Counted from the first letter of the stretch, positions 1 to 10,069 are shown. The stretch: DNA of 64,000 bases from Mantis religiosa (GCA_030765055.1 CM060947.1:58252149-58316148), one strand, 5' to 3'. The notes: generated from the letters alone by a model not told the origin. Numbers and translations: made by a program.

Positions 1-454
1 AGCTTGTTGTGTCGTCTATGCATTGTTTCTGCATAAAATTGGAAATGAAACTGGTTAAACACTTTATTTAGTTTAGATTGCATCATTTACGGCATATTAC
101 TAGTAGGCCAGAAATAAAATGGGAATGTACAATACTTATGCACAATACGGTATCACAATGAAATTTTTAAATCGAAGTATGCAAATGTTTCGCACATTAA
201 TTGAATTTTATTAAACTAGTAATAACAAAGGATGCATTCACCTAATCACTTTTACTGTTCAAATAATTGACACATTTGTTTAGCATCAAGCTTGGGGATG
301 TGTACACACTGTTATCTTCAGTAATGCACCCCATCAAGCATGCTTGATGGATAAGCAACCCCCTAGGGTTTCTCACGCGGTTTGTAATGTCATGCTTACA
401 CACGTTTTGCGGCGCGAATTCTGCTAATACGAGGGTAAACAGAAATACATTTAT
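1..454. other. Unassigned AT-rich DNA
   Basis: No gene or recognisable repeat is visible. A 75-codon minus-strand frame at 242-469 has no family resemblance that I recognise and runs into the next transposon, so it is treated as chance. Confidence 0.5.
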
Positions 455-621
455 GCTCGATTTCACCAACAGATGTTAAGACTTAACACGAGTTTAGCAA
501 TAGTTAACACAAAAATTGCATTTCACCAACAAGTGTTAGCGTAACATTCGTGTTAAATCTCTTGTTAAACTAACAAAACAAATTTCTGATGTCAAGTCCT
601 TAACAATTGTAAATAGTCAAG

Positions 622-837
622 ATGGCGGGCATGAATGCAGCTGTTGATGTCGATTTGCTATATTTAAGACCGTCTAAATGGCATTCGTAATAGAGTACGG
701 ACTATGAGGAGAAATTTTTTGAGGTGCTATCCCAAGAGAACTTTTTACATAGGTATAGTCTGTCGAAACATGTTGCTATGAAGGTTATAGCAGAAGTACA
801 AGAGAGGTTAGAACATGCATCGAAAGGAATATGCTGA
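622..837 (+). pseudogene. Harbinger transposase N-terminal remnant
   Basis: A frame opens at the ATG at 622, has two consecutive stops (TAATAG, 688-693), and continues in the same frame from 703. It includes NFLHRYSLSKHVAMKVIAEV, followed by QERLEHASKG. The pattern F-x-RYRLSK followed by a long helix is typical of the N-terminus of HARBI1 and Harbinger transposases. The frame then ends in the first tandem unit, and the DDE core is absent. It cannot encode an active enzyme. Confidence 0.65.
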
Positions 838-1472
838 TTTCACCTTAGCTTCAGGAATTAATAACTTTGCGATTTTATAATTCGCTGAATTATATGGATA
901 ATACACTGTACACCTCCCGTCTTGAAACGTTCAAGTTACTTGCCATTCTTCGCTCCTCGTTTTAAATTTACGTAATAATGAGTTAGAACATGCATCGAAG
1001 TAAATAAGCCGATCTCGTCTTAGCTTCAAGTATGCGATTTTATAATTCACTGAATTATGTGGATAATACACTGTCCACCTGCCGTATTGAAACGTTCAAG
1101 TCACTTGCCATTCTTCGCTCCTCGTTTTAAATTTACGTAATACTGAGTTCGAACATGCATCGAAAGGAATATGCCGATCACACCTTAGCTTCAAGTATGC
1201 GATTTTATAATTCACTGAATTATGTGGATAATACACTGTCCACCTCCCGTCTTGAAACGTTCAAGTCACTTGCCATTCATCGCTCCTCGTTTTAAATTTT
1301 CGTAATACTGAGTTAGAACATGCATCGAAAGAAATAAGCCGATCTCGCCTTAGCTTCAAGTATGCAATTTTATAATTCACTGAATTATGTGGATAATACA
1401 CTGTCCACCTGCCGTATTGAAACGTTCAAGTCGCTTGTCCTTCGCACCTCGTTCTAAATTTACGTAATACTG
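807..1472 (+). repeat. Four tandem units of 161-175 bp inside the Harbinger element
   Basis: Units start at about 807, 982, 1146 and 1312, each opening with GTT(A/C)GAACATGCATCGAA and closing with TTTACGTAATACTGA or similar. Shared internal blocks are TAATTCACTGAATTATGTGG and GAAACGTTCAAGTCACTTG. The first unit begins inside the transposase reading frame, so the repeat arose by duplication of transposon sequence. Units 2-4 resemble each other more than unit 1, as judged by eye. Confidence 0.9.
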
Positions 1473-1501
1473 ACAATTTGTTTGGTGCTTGTGGAAGTGA
1501 C

Positions 1502-1652
1502 AGATGCATTTGAATTAAATTCGTTTCCAATATTTTCTTTATCTTTTATATTCACCGCATCCATCCTCTTATTTTCCACGATATCCTTACACTTCGTCAC
1601 CAATTCAATTAACAATTCTTTCTCCATCGATGAGAAATTTGTCTCACGGCTT
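1502..1652 (-). pseudogene. Myb/SANT-like Harbinger accessory protein fragment
   Basis: Read on the minus strand from about 1650 down, the frame gives SSMEKELLIELVTKCKDIVE, then NKRMDAVNIKDKENIG and NEFNSNAS. The pattern L-x-ELV-x-K-x-x-x-IVENK-x-x-DAV-x-x-K-x-K-x-x-x-W-x-x-IA-x-x-FN is the Myb/SANT-like domain found in Harbinger second ORFs and in many insect regulators; the central Trp region is degraded. It lies head-on to the transposase remnant. Only about 50 residues remain. Confidence 0.6.
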
Positions 1653-1924
1653 TATTTATGATTTTGTTTATCCGCAATTTTTCAGCTTCTGCAGACGAAA
1701 ATGAAAACAAAAGCGCATCGCAGTACCTTCAGAAAATAATACGACTCATCCATAGCCTTCTATAGCTGGATATTTACTAGTTTCATGGCGTTAACACAGG
1801 TTTGTTAACATTTTCAGAAAGCAGTTTGGTGAATGCAAGAAATTTAACATTATTGTTAGCGCTGTGGTAATTGTTACGTTACATTTGGTAACGTCTAGTT
1901 GAACATCTGTTGGTGAAATCGGGC

Positions 1925-2282
1925 GTCAATGTTTTAAGTCCACATTCGGTAGAACTCAGCACTATAGACACTAAAATCTTAAAATAGATAGCTAAATATG
2001 AACTGCAATAGGTTCATTGGTGTCCTTTTAGCTCTGAAACATATTGGTCTGAAGCAATGGTGTTAACTGAGGTACATTGTCATTGTATCTATTTATATGT
2101 TATATATTAAATCACAACCACATTTCGACCCGCATTCAATAGTTTCAGACTCTGGGAATAAGCTTGTAATGCATAAATTATGGATCCATTGAATGAATTA
2201 GTCCCCATAATAATTTTAAATATGTATATTTTGTGAACTTGTGTTAAATATTAAGGGATTGTAGGTTTGGCAAACTACCTGT
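1925..2282. other. Unassigned DNA between two transposons
   Basis: AT-rich spacer with no supported feature. Confidence 0.5.
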
Positions 2283-2410
2283 ATACCGGGCAACAAAAAC
2301 AAATTTTTGGATGTTTCCAGCACTTAATGAGTCAATTCTTGTTAATTTTGGGTTGAGAAAAACGAATATGACAATGAAAAATGTTTCTTATCTGTAGTTT
2401 CTGTGATATA

Positions 2411-3280
2411 CAAGGGGCAATCAATTATTAACAGGCCTTTGTTTACTGCGCACGCATAGAGTGCCGTATGGGTTCGAGGCTTTTGCAGCACATGCAGTGA
2501 GGTCCCTGGAAGGAGACAGTGGCCTTGGGAACTCGTTTCGCTCTGTACCTAAGTTGCTGCTTAGATGTCTGAGAGAGAGGTGCATCCAGCTGTTGCACAA
2601 CGAGTAATAATCAAGTTTCTTGTCAATGAAAACGTCGGTGCATCTGAAATGTGCAGTCGGTTACTCCCACAGTTTGGGGAAAGAACCCTTTAATGGTCCA
2701 CAGTAAAGCATTGGTGCCGTGAGTATAATGAAGGACGTGAACGTGTGGAAAACTTGGCCCACCCTTGCCGTCCATGCACCAGCATCCATTCAGAAAACAT
2801 CCAAGCTGTTCAACACATCATTGGAGGGGATCGCCACATCACAGTGCTTGAGATTTGTCAACAACTTCTCATAAACTATGGGGGAGTGCCCAGTCAATTA
2901 TTTGAAGGGAGCTAAAATTGAGAAAAGTGCGAGTTAAAATGTGTCGCACGCTTCTCACGCACTACGAAGAGGAAGGTGATGCTTTGCTGGACAGAATCAT
3001 CACTTGTGATGAGACATGGGTGCATCATTACACACCCATATCAAAGAGGGCCATTCTGGAGTGCAGAGCAACCGCCGATGAAAGACTTCGTGCGCGACTG
3101 GCTCCGCACCCGTCCTCGTACTTTCTTTGAAAAATACATTAAAAACTGCCTGTCCGTTGGAACAAATGCACAGAAAAGATGGGTGAATATGCAGAAAAGC
3201 AAGAAAAATGTTAATTTCAATTATTCCTCATGAATACATTTTCTGGATCGAAAGGCCTGTTTATATTTGATTGCCCCTCG
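2411..3280 (+). mobile_element. mariner-like transposon, internally deleted (870 bp)
   Basis: The element is flanked by TA at 2409-2410 and 3281-3282. Its inverted ends read C(A/G)AGGGGCAATCAA, followed by an AACAGGCCTTT block. Removing it restores GTGATATACACTAGGTGGGA, which matches the uninterrupted site in copy 3 at 56455-56475, so the boundaries are firm. The usual mariner length is about 1.3 kb; the missing part is the middle of the transposase. Confidence 0.92.
2565..3233 (+). pseudogene. mariner transposase, deleted and frameshifted
   Basis: The frame starts MSEREVHPAVAQRVIIKFL at 2565 and includes a helix-turn-helix stretch and GDRHITVLEICQQLL. A later frame has the first catalytic motif CDETWVHHYTP (about 3009-3040). 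The sequence then jumps to the C-terminal stretch VRDWLRTRPRTFFEKYIKNC, so the catalytic segment with the second and third Asp is missing. Stops and frame changes occur before and after the DETW motif. It is dead. Confidence 0.85.
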
Positions 3281-3339
3281 TACACTAGGTGGGAGTATTT
3301 CATATTAACGGATTAAGAGAAAATGATGCATTTTAATTA

Positions 3340-4632
3340 GGGTATGCGCTACAAAATGCAGTGCGCATGCGTACGTCTGAGCATCTGCGTGCTGTTACAT
3401 CGTCATGATATATAGTTAGTTGTGTAAAGAACGTTGTACTTTGTGATTGGAAATGACAATGAATCTCGCGACGAAGGAAGAAGTGTTTATGGTGGAGTAT
3501 TATTTTCGTTCGTTAGACAACGGTTATCAGGGTGAGCCGAGCTTAAAGTTAGCGGCGGAACAATATCTTGAACACATCAATAAGCCAGCACCTGGCAGCA
3601 CAGTTATGCTATCTGTTAAAGAATTTCGTCGTACGTGTAATTTATTGTGACAACGCAAGGGAAGGTGTAGTAGGCCAGTAACTGTGTCCACAAGTGAAAA
3701 TAATGGACGTGTCCTCAATCAGGTGTTGCAGCCTCCAAAGTGAAGTCTTCGGCGAACATCCCATCTCTGGAATTAAGCATCAGCAATACGTTACTTCAAC
3801 GATTGTTTAAGGATATAGGTATGCGTACCAAATACAGGTTGGGCAACGACTGACGGAGCACGATAGGCAAGTCAGGGTAGAATATTCTGCATGATTTTTG
3901 GCCCTGGTATATGAGGATCCAGATTTCTTGTTCAACGTGTGTTTCTCCGACGAAGGTCACATTCACTTGGGCAGTTTTATCAATCGCCAAATAATTCGCT
4001 TTCTTGGTTTCGAGAAGCCAGACACTATAGTCCAGAAACCACCACATAGTGTGCGTGTGACGATTTGGTGACCAGTGTCAGGAAACGGTGAGCTAGGTCC
4101 GTATTTCATAGAGTGATGATGGTAAACCTCTTACTGTTAAACAGGAACACTATAGGAACATGTGATCGGGCCATTTATTCAGGATTTAAGAAGGTTTTTG
4201 TCATGCCTGGAACATGCAGATGAATAGACAGCTTTTCCAACAAGATGGGGTGACCTGCCACAGCGTTCGACAGCTATGTCTTGCTGGAAAAAACCTTACC
4301 AGGATCATCCAGCGGGGCTGAGTTCTCCTATCTACCACATTCTCCGATTTCACACCAGCTGATGCTTACCTGTGGGAAATGTTAAAGGAGAAAGTTTTCA
4401 ATTGTCCAGATTCATCCAAAACTGTGCCTGGATTACGTCTGAACATCGTCTCGTTCTTCGGGACTCTGCAGCAACCTGGGTCCCGGAATATCTTGGAAAA
4501 TCTGCGTGATCGTTATGAACACTGCCTGCTCAGTGGAGCACGTTTTGAACATTTACACTACCATCTCGTTATGTAAGGTAATGGCAATACGAGTAACATA
4601 ATTTCCAGTACTGTATATTTTGGCGCATACTG
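3340..4632 (+). mobile_element. Tc1/mariner-type transposon with DUF4817-like transposase
   Basis: Inserted in copy 1 of the CACTGGG element. The ends read GGGTATGCGC at the left and, in reverse complement, CAGTATGCGC at the right. TA lies at 3338-3339; the right-hand duplicate is CA at 4633-4634, probably a mutated TA. The uninterrupted counterpart is TTTTAATTACATACATGTTA at 56513-56532. The 1.29 kb length suits a nearly full-length element of this group. Confidence 0.8.
3447..4576 (+). pseudogene. DUF4817-type DDE transposase, decayed
   Basis: The N-terminus has ATKEEVFMVEYYFRSLDN, the helix-turn-helix pattern of DUF4817 in insect transposases. Around 3935-4075, in another frame, is NVCFSDEGHIHLGSFINRQI, the first catalytic Asp region, with IIRFLGFEKPD and QKPPHSVRVTIW following. 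Further on, near 4230-4270, is a degraded QDG-x-x-CH motif, and from 4379 the C-terminal frame MLKEKVFNCPDSSKTVPGL. At least three frameshifts and several stops separate these parts, so it cannot be active. Confidence 0.8.
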
Positions 4633-4663
4633 CACATAGACTAACAACATTGGAAGTGCATTT

Positions 4664-5200
4664 TTAATGGTAGTTACATTCTAAGAGTTCTAAATTACCG
4701 GAGGAATATCTCGTACATGGTCTTGCCTGAAGAGTATCATGTGGTGCCTTCATGAGATAGTCGTCTTTAATCTTGTCTCTTGTAAGGGAGCTCGGGAGCA
4801 TGCCACAAAGGCCAACAGTAATCTGCAAAGCATTGCTCCATTCCAACGGCTCTGATATCTTTGTTGCATAACCGAAAGTTCTGATGAATCTTTCTCCAGG
4901 TTCATCACTAACAGCTCCGCAACTAGGAGGGAAAGAGTCTAAGTGGGAGTGGAGCAAATGGATTCTAAGAGATATGTTGCATCCAAAATCATGGTGTTAT
5001 ATATACGTGCAGTTACGACAAGAATGTGCTACTTAAATTTTGCATCACTTAATTTCGGAAATTTCTTTCTTATGTACCTGGAAGCCCGTCCTTCTTGCTT
5101 CATACCTTTGACAAAATTTTTCATCAAAAACAGCTTGATATGAAGGGCTGAATACAGCACACCATTAGGGTCCACGAGAGGCTTGCCAACGATATTTTTC
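4664..5200 (-). pseudogene. Conserved protein tail of the CACTGGG element, copy 1
   Basis: The minus strand gives LHSHLDSFPPSCGAVSDEPG with ERF, and further upstream LHIKLFLMKNFVKGM and KFPKLSDAKFK. The same protein is seen in copies 2 and 3. Its pattern (HIKLGLMK-x-FV, KFP-x-x-SEAK, then NMSLKIHFLHSHLDFFP, VSDE-x-GERFHQDI) is widespread in insect repeats, and I know no assigned function for it. In this copy the segment with GKEKEAWEAFK is missing and the C-terminus is frameshifted. Confidence 0.6.
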
Positions 5201-5471
5201 TTGGTAATGTTAAGAAGAGCGTTTGTATTTATATTTTGTTATTTTACAGGTGCACCACAACCCCCCAAAAATTCCCCAAATTGAAAATGTTGACGCTAAA
5301 AATGACGTCACTTTATCTCCAAAACAGGAGCTAATCTGTAATTCTTATGGCGATTTTTGTAATTCAGCAGATGGAAATACACATGAATTGACTATTTTTG
5401 AGCCCGAAACATTTTCCGTGTTACCCAGTGATTATAAATGCAGTTTTCCTCAGGATAAGATAACATTAAGT

Positions 5472-6738
5472 ACCGTACATCACGTGAGTAACTCCACACA
5501 GTTTGTACATACACCTAGGAACATTACCATTGGCCCTTCTGATCTTCTTGTCAGCTTCGACATGGTTTCTCTATTTACAAGAGTACCACTACAGGAAGCC
5601 GTCCAACTTCTAAAGGAGCATTTTCCGCCTGATATCATAGAGCTCTTCCGACATACCCTGACGTCCACTTTCTTGTTTGGTGGTACTTTCTATGAACAAG
5701 TAGGCGAAGTAGCAATGGGCTCCCCTTTGTCACCAGCTATAGCTAATTTTTATATGGAACACCTAGAACATGAAATACTTGCCACAGCTCAACTTAAACC
5801 ATCTCCCTTTTCTATGGATACGTGGACGACACTTTTGTAATTTGACCACATGGATCAGACACTTTGTCTAGCTTTCTTTCACGTCTCAACAGCCTTCGAC
5901 CTCAAATACAGTTTACCATGGAAGTGGAGAAGAATGGAGCTCTTCCATTCCTGGCATTCTTGTTTCAAAAAACAGCAACGGTACACTAGGGCATGCTGTA
6001 TACCGCAAGCCTGTATACACCGATCCCTATCTGAACGCTCATAGTTTCCATCATAAGCCTCAGCGACTGAGAGTTCTCAATACACTGGCCCACAGAGTTT
6101 TGTCTATCTCTGATCCCAGCCACTTAAAACAAGAATTACAGCATCTGAGACTCACTTTCAGTCAAAACGGCTATTCCGAATATGATGTTGAAGCCTCGAT
6201 CTCCGGAGATAAGAAAGGGAAACCTGTAATACAGCAAGCGTCAATAAGCCTACCACTACAGCCTGCATCCCGTTTACCGGCAATCTATCCGGCAGAATCC
6301 GCAGAATTCTCACCAAATACAACATCAGGACCATCTACAAGCTACCTCCGAAGATTAAACATCTGATGAGACCAGTGAAAGACAAACTGGACTTCCAAGT
6401 TCCGGAAGTGTACCGCATTCCCTGTAAATGTGGGACACCGTATATAGGACAAACCGGAAGGACCATCGCTACCAGAATAAACGAACATGAATGGAGCATT
6501 CATTTAATGCAACCTGAGAAGTCTGGGCTGGCAGAGCATTGTTTCGATAACGACCCTAGAGCCAATTTTCGGGAGACGGCCTTCTTGGCAATATGAAACA
6601 GTTACTGGGAGCGGAGAATTAAGGAGGCTTTGGCGATTTATTCTGAAAGAAGCACGCTTAATCGTGATGCTGGATTTCAGTTCAGCTCCTCTTGGAAACC
6701 GGCCTTAAAATGGAAATCCGTCGACTTAAGAAGCTTAG
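5472..6738 (+). pseudogene. Penelope RT and GIY-YIG endonuclease, frameshifted
   Basis: Motif A is LLVSFDMVSLFTRVPL (Asp codon at 5559-5561). VAMGSPLSPAIANFYMEHLE follows at about 5709-5770. The catalytic YVDD (5819-5830) is in another frame, preceded by FYG. The connector ISDPSHLKQELQHLRLTF is at about 6103-6160. The GIY-YIG domain at 6400-6600 reads YRIPCKCGTPYIGQTGRT, with R at ATRINEH and a downstream ERRIKEAL block. Several frameshifts and stops make it a pseudogene. Confidence 0.88.
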
Positions 6739-6939
6739 ATCAATACAGCTTGATAATCAATCAAGTTAAGAAATTACGTTTCTTTGACCTAATTAATTTT
6801 CTATACTCACACCATCTCCTGACCTGGCATTTAATTTACTGAAAACAATCTTTTGTTCAGTAATGCGAATTTTGATAGTGTTTTGTCTTTGTTTATATTG
6901 GTGATATATCCAGTGTTTTATTTGTGGTTATAACATTTT

Positions 6940-6992
6940 ATAAGTATCCTGATGATGGGAGAGATGCACGCTCCCGAAACGTTGATATCTAA
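6940..6992 (+). ncRNA. Hammerhead-ribozyme-like motif of the Penelope element
   Basis: CTGATGA (6949-6955), then a stem of GGGAG/CTCCC around the loop AGATGCACG, then GAAAC (6976-6980) and GTTGATATC. This is the hammerhead core (CUGAUGA, stem II, GAAA) with a very short stem III, as described for Penelope-like elements. The flanks can pair weakly as stem I (GTATC with GATAT). I cannot say whether it cleaves. Confidence 0.7.
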
Positions 6993-7060
6993 TCGTCTTT
7001 TTATCTGGATTGCTGCCCGAGAAGAAAGTAAGCATATTCGTCGCCAGGAAAGCTTCAGGT

Positions 7061-8061
7061 CTTATTTTATTAAGTACGGTAATTAGTCATGGCTGGTTTT
7101 CAGGAAAATTCGTAGAAGCAGTTCGGACGGCTACGCTAGTAACTGTTGTCAGTTTAGGTGTGGCAGACTAGCTTGCGATTCTTGGACTGTAAGATAGGAT
7201 TTCTTAAACATTTATAGAGGGGTGGAAAAGGTAAAGTATAGCAACGCAAGTAAGGTGCCTGTAAGGAATGTGGTGTGGGACAAGGACAGCGAATGTGTGT
7301 GGCAGTCTGCTACACAAGGAGCAGACCGTTAAAACATGCGCCCTGTTCACTCTGTACATTAAAACCTAGAAGATTCATTCAAAAAAGTAGAAGCTATCAG
7401 AATGTTTTTGAATGGTCTGTAACTGTACTGACAGGGGGCGGCATAAACCTGTCCAGGGAGGGTGTGCGGACCTTCGGCCACCCCCTGCGTCTCGTCCCTC
7501 GGAGACGTACTCTCCTGTGGAGGAGTATAGTAATGAGGTGGTAACATCGAATTAGAAACTAGTAGTCGGTTTCTTAGAGCCATTCGCAATAGTGAAATTC
7601 ATTAGGAGTGTTTTGTAGCTTAGTAACACATCCTGGGCAAATTCTTATACACTTCTGATCGAATCGGTGTCGAGACGATTAGGTGTCGTTCTGACCTAAA
7701 GGATAGAACCAGGTGTTTTTGCATGGTAGAAATTTCAGATACTTCAACACTGGACATTCAAATAATATTTTCCATTAGTCGGCAGCTTCTCCGTTTAAGT
7801 AATTGCTACTTATTAAAAGTTTCAAAGTCAGATTCCAATGTCATTCTTTCTTTGAATATACACCATGCACACACTGATATAAGTTTCTCTGCTAAAGTTT
7901 AACGAATAAGTGTAACGTCGGGTATTGTAACGTTTAATATAGTATTAAAAGATTGGATTATTTGAATTTATAAGAAGTTAAATTATTTCTCAATTAATAA
8001 GAAAATTAGACCTTCAGACCGCTGAGACCACATCTAAGGTGAATTACTCGTATTTCCGTGC
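7061..8061. other. Unassigned stretch with a possible repeat fragment
   Basis: No gene is visible. 7437-7550 is richer in G+C and resembles, in reverse complement, the SINE body at 46690-46760 (shared CCTCCAC, GGGACGAG, CCGAAGG blocks). The open frame at 7275-7544 lacks any motif. Confidence 0.4.
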
Positions 8062-8335
8062 ATCGACTGTAGTGCCCGCCTCGGTAGCGTGGTGGTAGAA
8101 TGTCTGCCTCACGTTCAAGAGGTCCCGAGTTCGAATCTCGGTCAGGGTGAGTTACCTGGATAAGGTTTTTTCCGGGGTTTTCCCTTATCCTGAAAGACGA
8201 ATGTCAGGTAACTCTAAGCTCAATGGACCCCGGGCTCATTTGAGCATCATTTCATCCCTTCCATTCATCGTCCGATATGACTTAACGTTGGAGGACGTAA
8301 ATTACACAAGAAAAAAAAAAAAGAATCGACTGTAG
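8062..8335 (+). mobile_element. SINE family A, copy 1, with 11-bp target duplication
   Basis: The tRNA-like head GCCCGCCTCGGTAGCGTGGT starts at 8074. Its A box is TAGCGTGGTGG and its B box GAGTTCGAATCTC. A body of about 170 bp ends GGAGGACGTAAATTACA and an A-rich tail. The duplication ATCGACTGTAG occurs at 8062-8072 and 8325-8335. This is the most complete copy in the window. Confidence 0.95.
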
Positions 8336-10069
8336 CAGCTACGGGGAACGATGGGAGAAATTGTTACATCATAAAGTATCGGTTCCGGACGTCTTCTCAA
8401 TCCGGGGCTTAAACTTCATCCCAATCTGCGAGAAGGAATATTCATCCCATAGTCATTGGCATTTCGCTACAAATTCATTAACTGATGGAAAATTAAAACT
8501 TTGTGTTTAATTACTCTTTACTGACTAGATACAAATTAATAAAACGAAGGCAACACAAATTGAACCGAGCTCTTATAAAAATGATATAAAATAAATGCCT
8601 CAAGAGATACTTTGATTCATGCAAGAGAAAATGGCAGGCTTCCTCGCAACCGAAGCGCCACAATATCAACTAAGAGTATAAGGAGAACCTTAAACTCCCG
8701 GCAATTCCAGCGAGCTAAGTTTGTGCGGCAGACGGGCATATACTTTCTTACAGCGAAGCCATACGAAGTGAAAAGTGCCTCTCAGGACCTATAAATGGTT
8801 GACAAGGGAGACTAAAAAACCGGGCAGGGCAAATAACATTGGCAGAGTAAAATCTACCGAAAACACCGATATCTTTTATTTTACTAAGGTATTATGAACT
8901 TAGCTCTTGGCTGAATTGTAACTGTAAAGGTTCTAGAAGCGAAATAACATCTAAGATAGCCGTTCGCTGAAAGCTGTCTGACCTAGATTCGGTTGCGATA
9001 CACACGACAGTGGAGACTCAGTGAGAATAGCCAAAACACCAGAAAAGGCTATGAAATATTAATGATAACCAACAGCGCCACAATAAAATAACAACACGAC
9101 CATCAGCAGCCAGAACTAAAAGAAGTTTACTGCTGCCCGTGAATCCCTTACAACTTCTATAGTTTTGATGAACTTGGACTGGAAATAACCCTGAACTGAA
9201 TGCCATAGGAAAGGAAATAACCAATTCTCCGAAGTCTCTATACTCTGGTCAGTTTGCTACCTCTACTACCTAAACAATACTACATTCCACTAAAATTTGA
9301 TATCCAAATTTCATCTGAGTTAAGTTTTGAGTCACCTTGAATCCAAAATAAGCATATTTAGACAAATATCCACATGTTTATGTGTATAAATATTATAGAA
9401 AAACACAAAAATCACATAGATATCAAACTAGTTTTCAAGTTAAGTATCTTCCGAAGATGCGATATAGACATTTTCAAAACAATCCTCCCACACTTTAAAC
9501 TGAATATTTTTTAAAAAAATGTTTATTTTCTAAAAATGAATAAAGATTTTATTTAATATAGCGCATATTAAATATATTTATATATTGTCCTTACTTCTGC
9601 ATTGGGAGGAGACCGGTAATTACATCGGTCCTCCACAATTAACAACGAAAGTGTTAACAACGGTCAGTGCAGGGTCACTGAGAGGCAAAAATACCGAACT
9701 GCCACTAGTGATGTGCCATTTATATACCATGTCTACCACTGTTACACCAATACACAAACATCATTAAGTGTTCGCAGTGTGATTGATAGTGCAGTGTTTT
9801 TACATTGGGAGGGCCACCAGTGTTATTTAATGTGTGCTAACAAAGAGAAAAAATACAAACAAATCAAAACAATAGCTTTCTCTTATATGTTATAATATAA
9901 AAAAGAAAGGCATAGGCTTGCCAAATAATGCAATTTTCATATTCATATGAACTTAATATTTCATTTTGTTGTTTTGCCATTTCAATTATTGTTATTTATT
10001 TTAAATCTACTGCCATTTATTGTTTAGTTATTTAGAATTTTTAAATTTAAAACTTTGTAAGAACCAGCT
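8336..10069. other. Unassigned 1.7 kb
   Basis: AT-rich DNA with no supported gene. Short frames at 8612-8794, 9018-9224 and 9585-9895 show no family motif. Confidence 0.5.

Larger units (their letters stand above)
455..1924 (+). mobile_element. PIF/Harbinger-like DNA transposon, decayed, with tandem repeat
   Basis: The ends are inverted repeats of about 23 bp: GCTCGATTTCACCAACAGAT at the left, and the same with one change in reverse complement at 1902-1924. Inside are a transposase N-terminal remnant on the plus strand, four tandem units of about 165 bp, and a Myb-like fragment on the minus strand. Harbinger elements typically carry a DDE transposase and a separate Myb-like DNA-binding protein, so the pair supports the call. 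At 1.47 kb it has lost most of the transposase catalytic part and is non-autonomous. I could not settle the target-site duplication. Confidence 0.75.
2283..5433 (-). mobile_element. CACTGGG-end DNA transposon, copy 1, carrying two nested insertions
   Basis: The left end TACCGGGCAACAAAAACAAA and the right end GTGTTACCCAGTG match, in inverted orientation, the ends of copy 2 (37377-38340). Homology to copies 2 and 3 (56399-57313) covers the blocks outside two insertions, a mariner (2411-3280) and a DUF4817 element (3340-4632). Without them the copy is about 1.0 kb. It carries a minus-strand remnant of a conserved protein tail. CACTR-type termini recall the CACTA/Mirage/Chapaev group, but the superfamily is not established. 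No target duplication is clear. Confidence 0.65.
5440..7060 (+). mobile_element. Penelope-like retroelement, 5'-truncated and decayed
   Basis: It follows directly on the right end of the CACTGGG copy. It contains reverse-transcriptase motifs, the linker and a GIY-YIG endonuclease in the order expected for Penelope-like elements, then the 3' signature CCTGATGATGGGAGA...CCCGAAACGTT. A second 3' end of the same family is at 49300-49463 on the minus strand. The RT N-terminal part is missing, as is usual for 5'-truncated retrocopies. The exact left border is uncertain. Confidence 0.85.

Noticed and set aside
8074..8150. Functional tRNA gene
   Set aside because: The head has A and B boxes but no closed acceptor stem or intact anticodon arm. 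It is followed by a SINE body and poly-A and recurs eight times, so it is a SINE.
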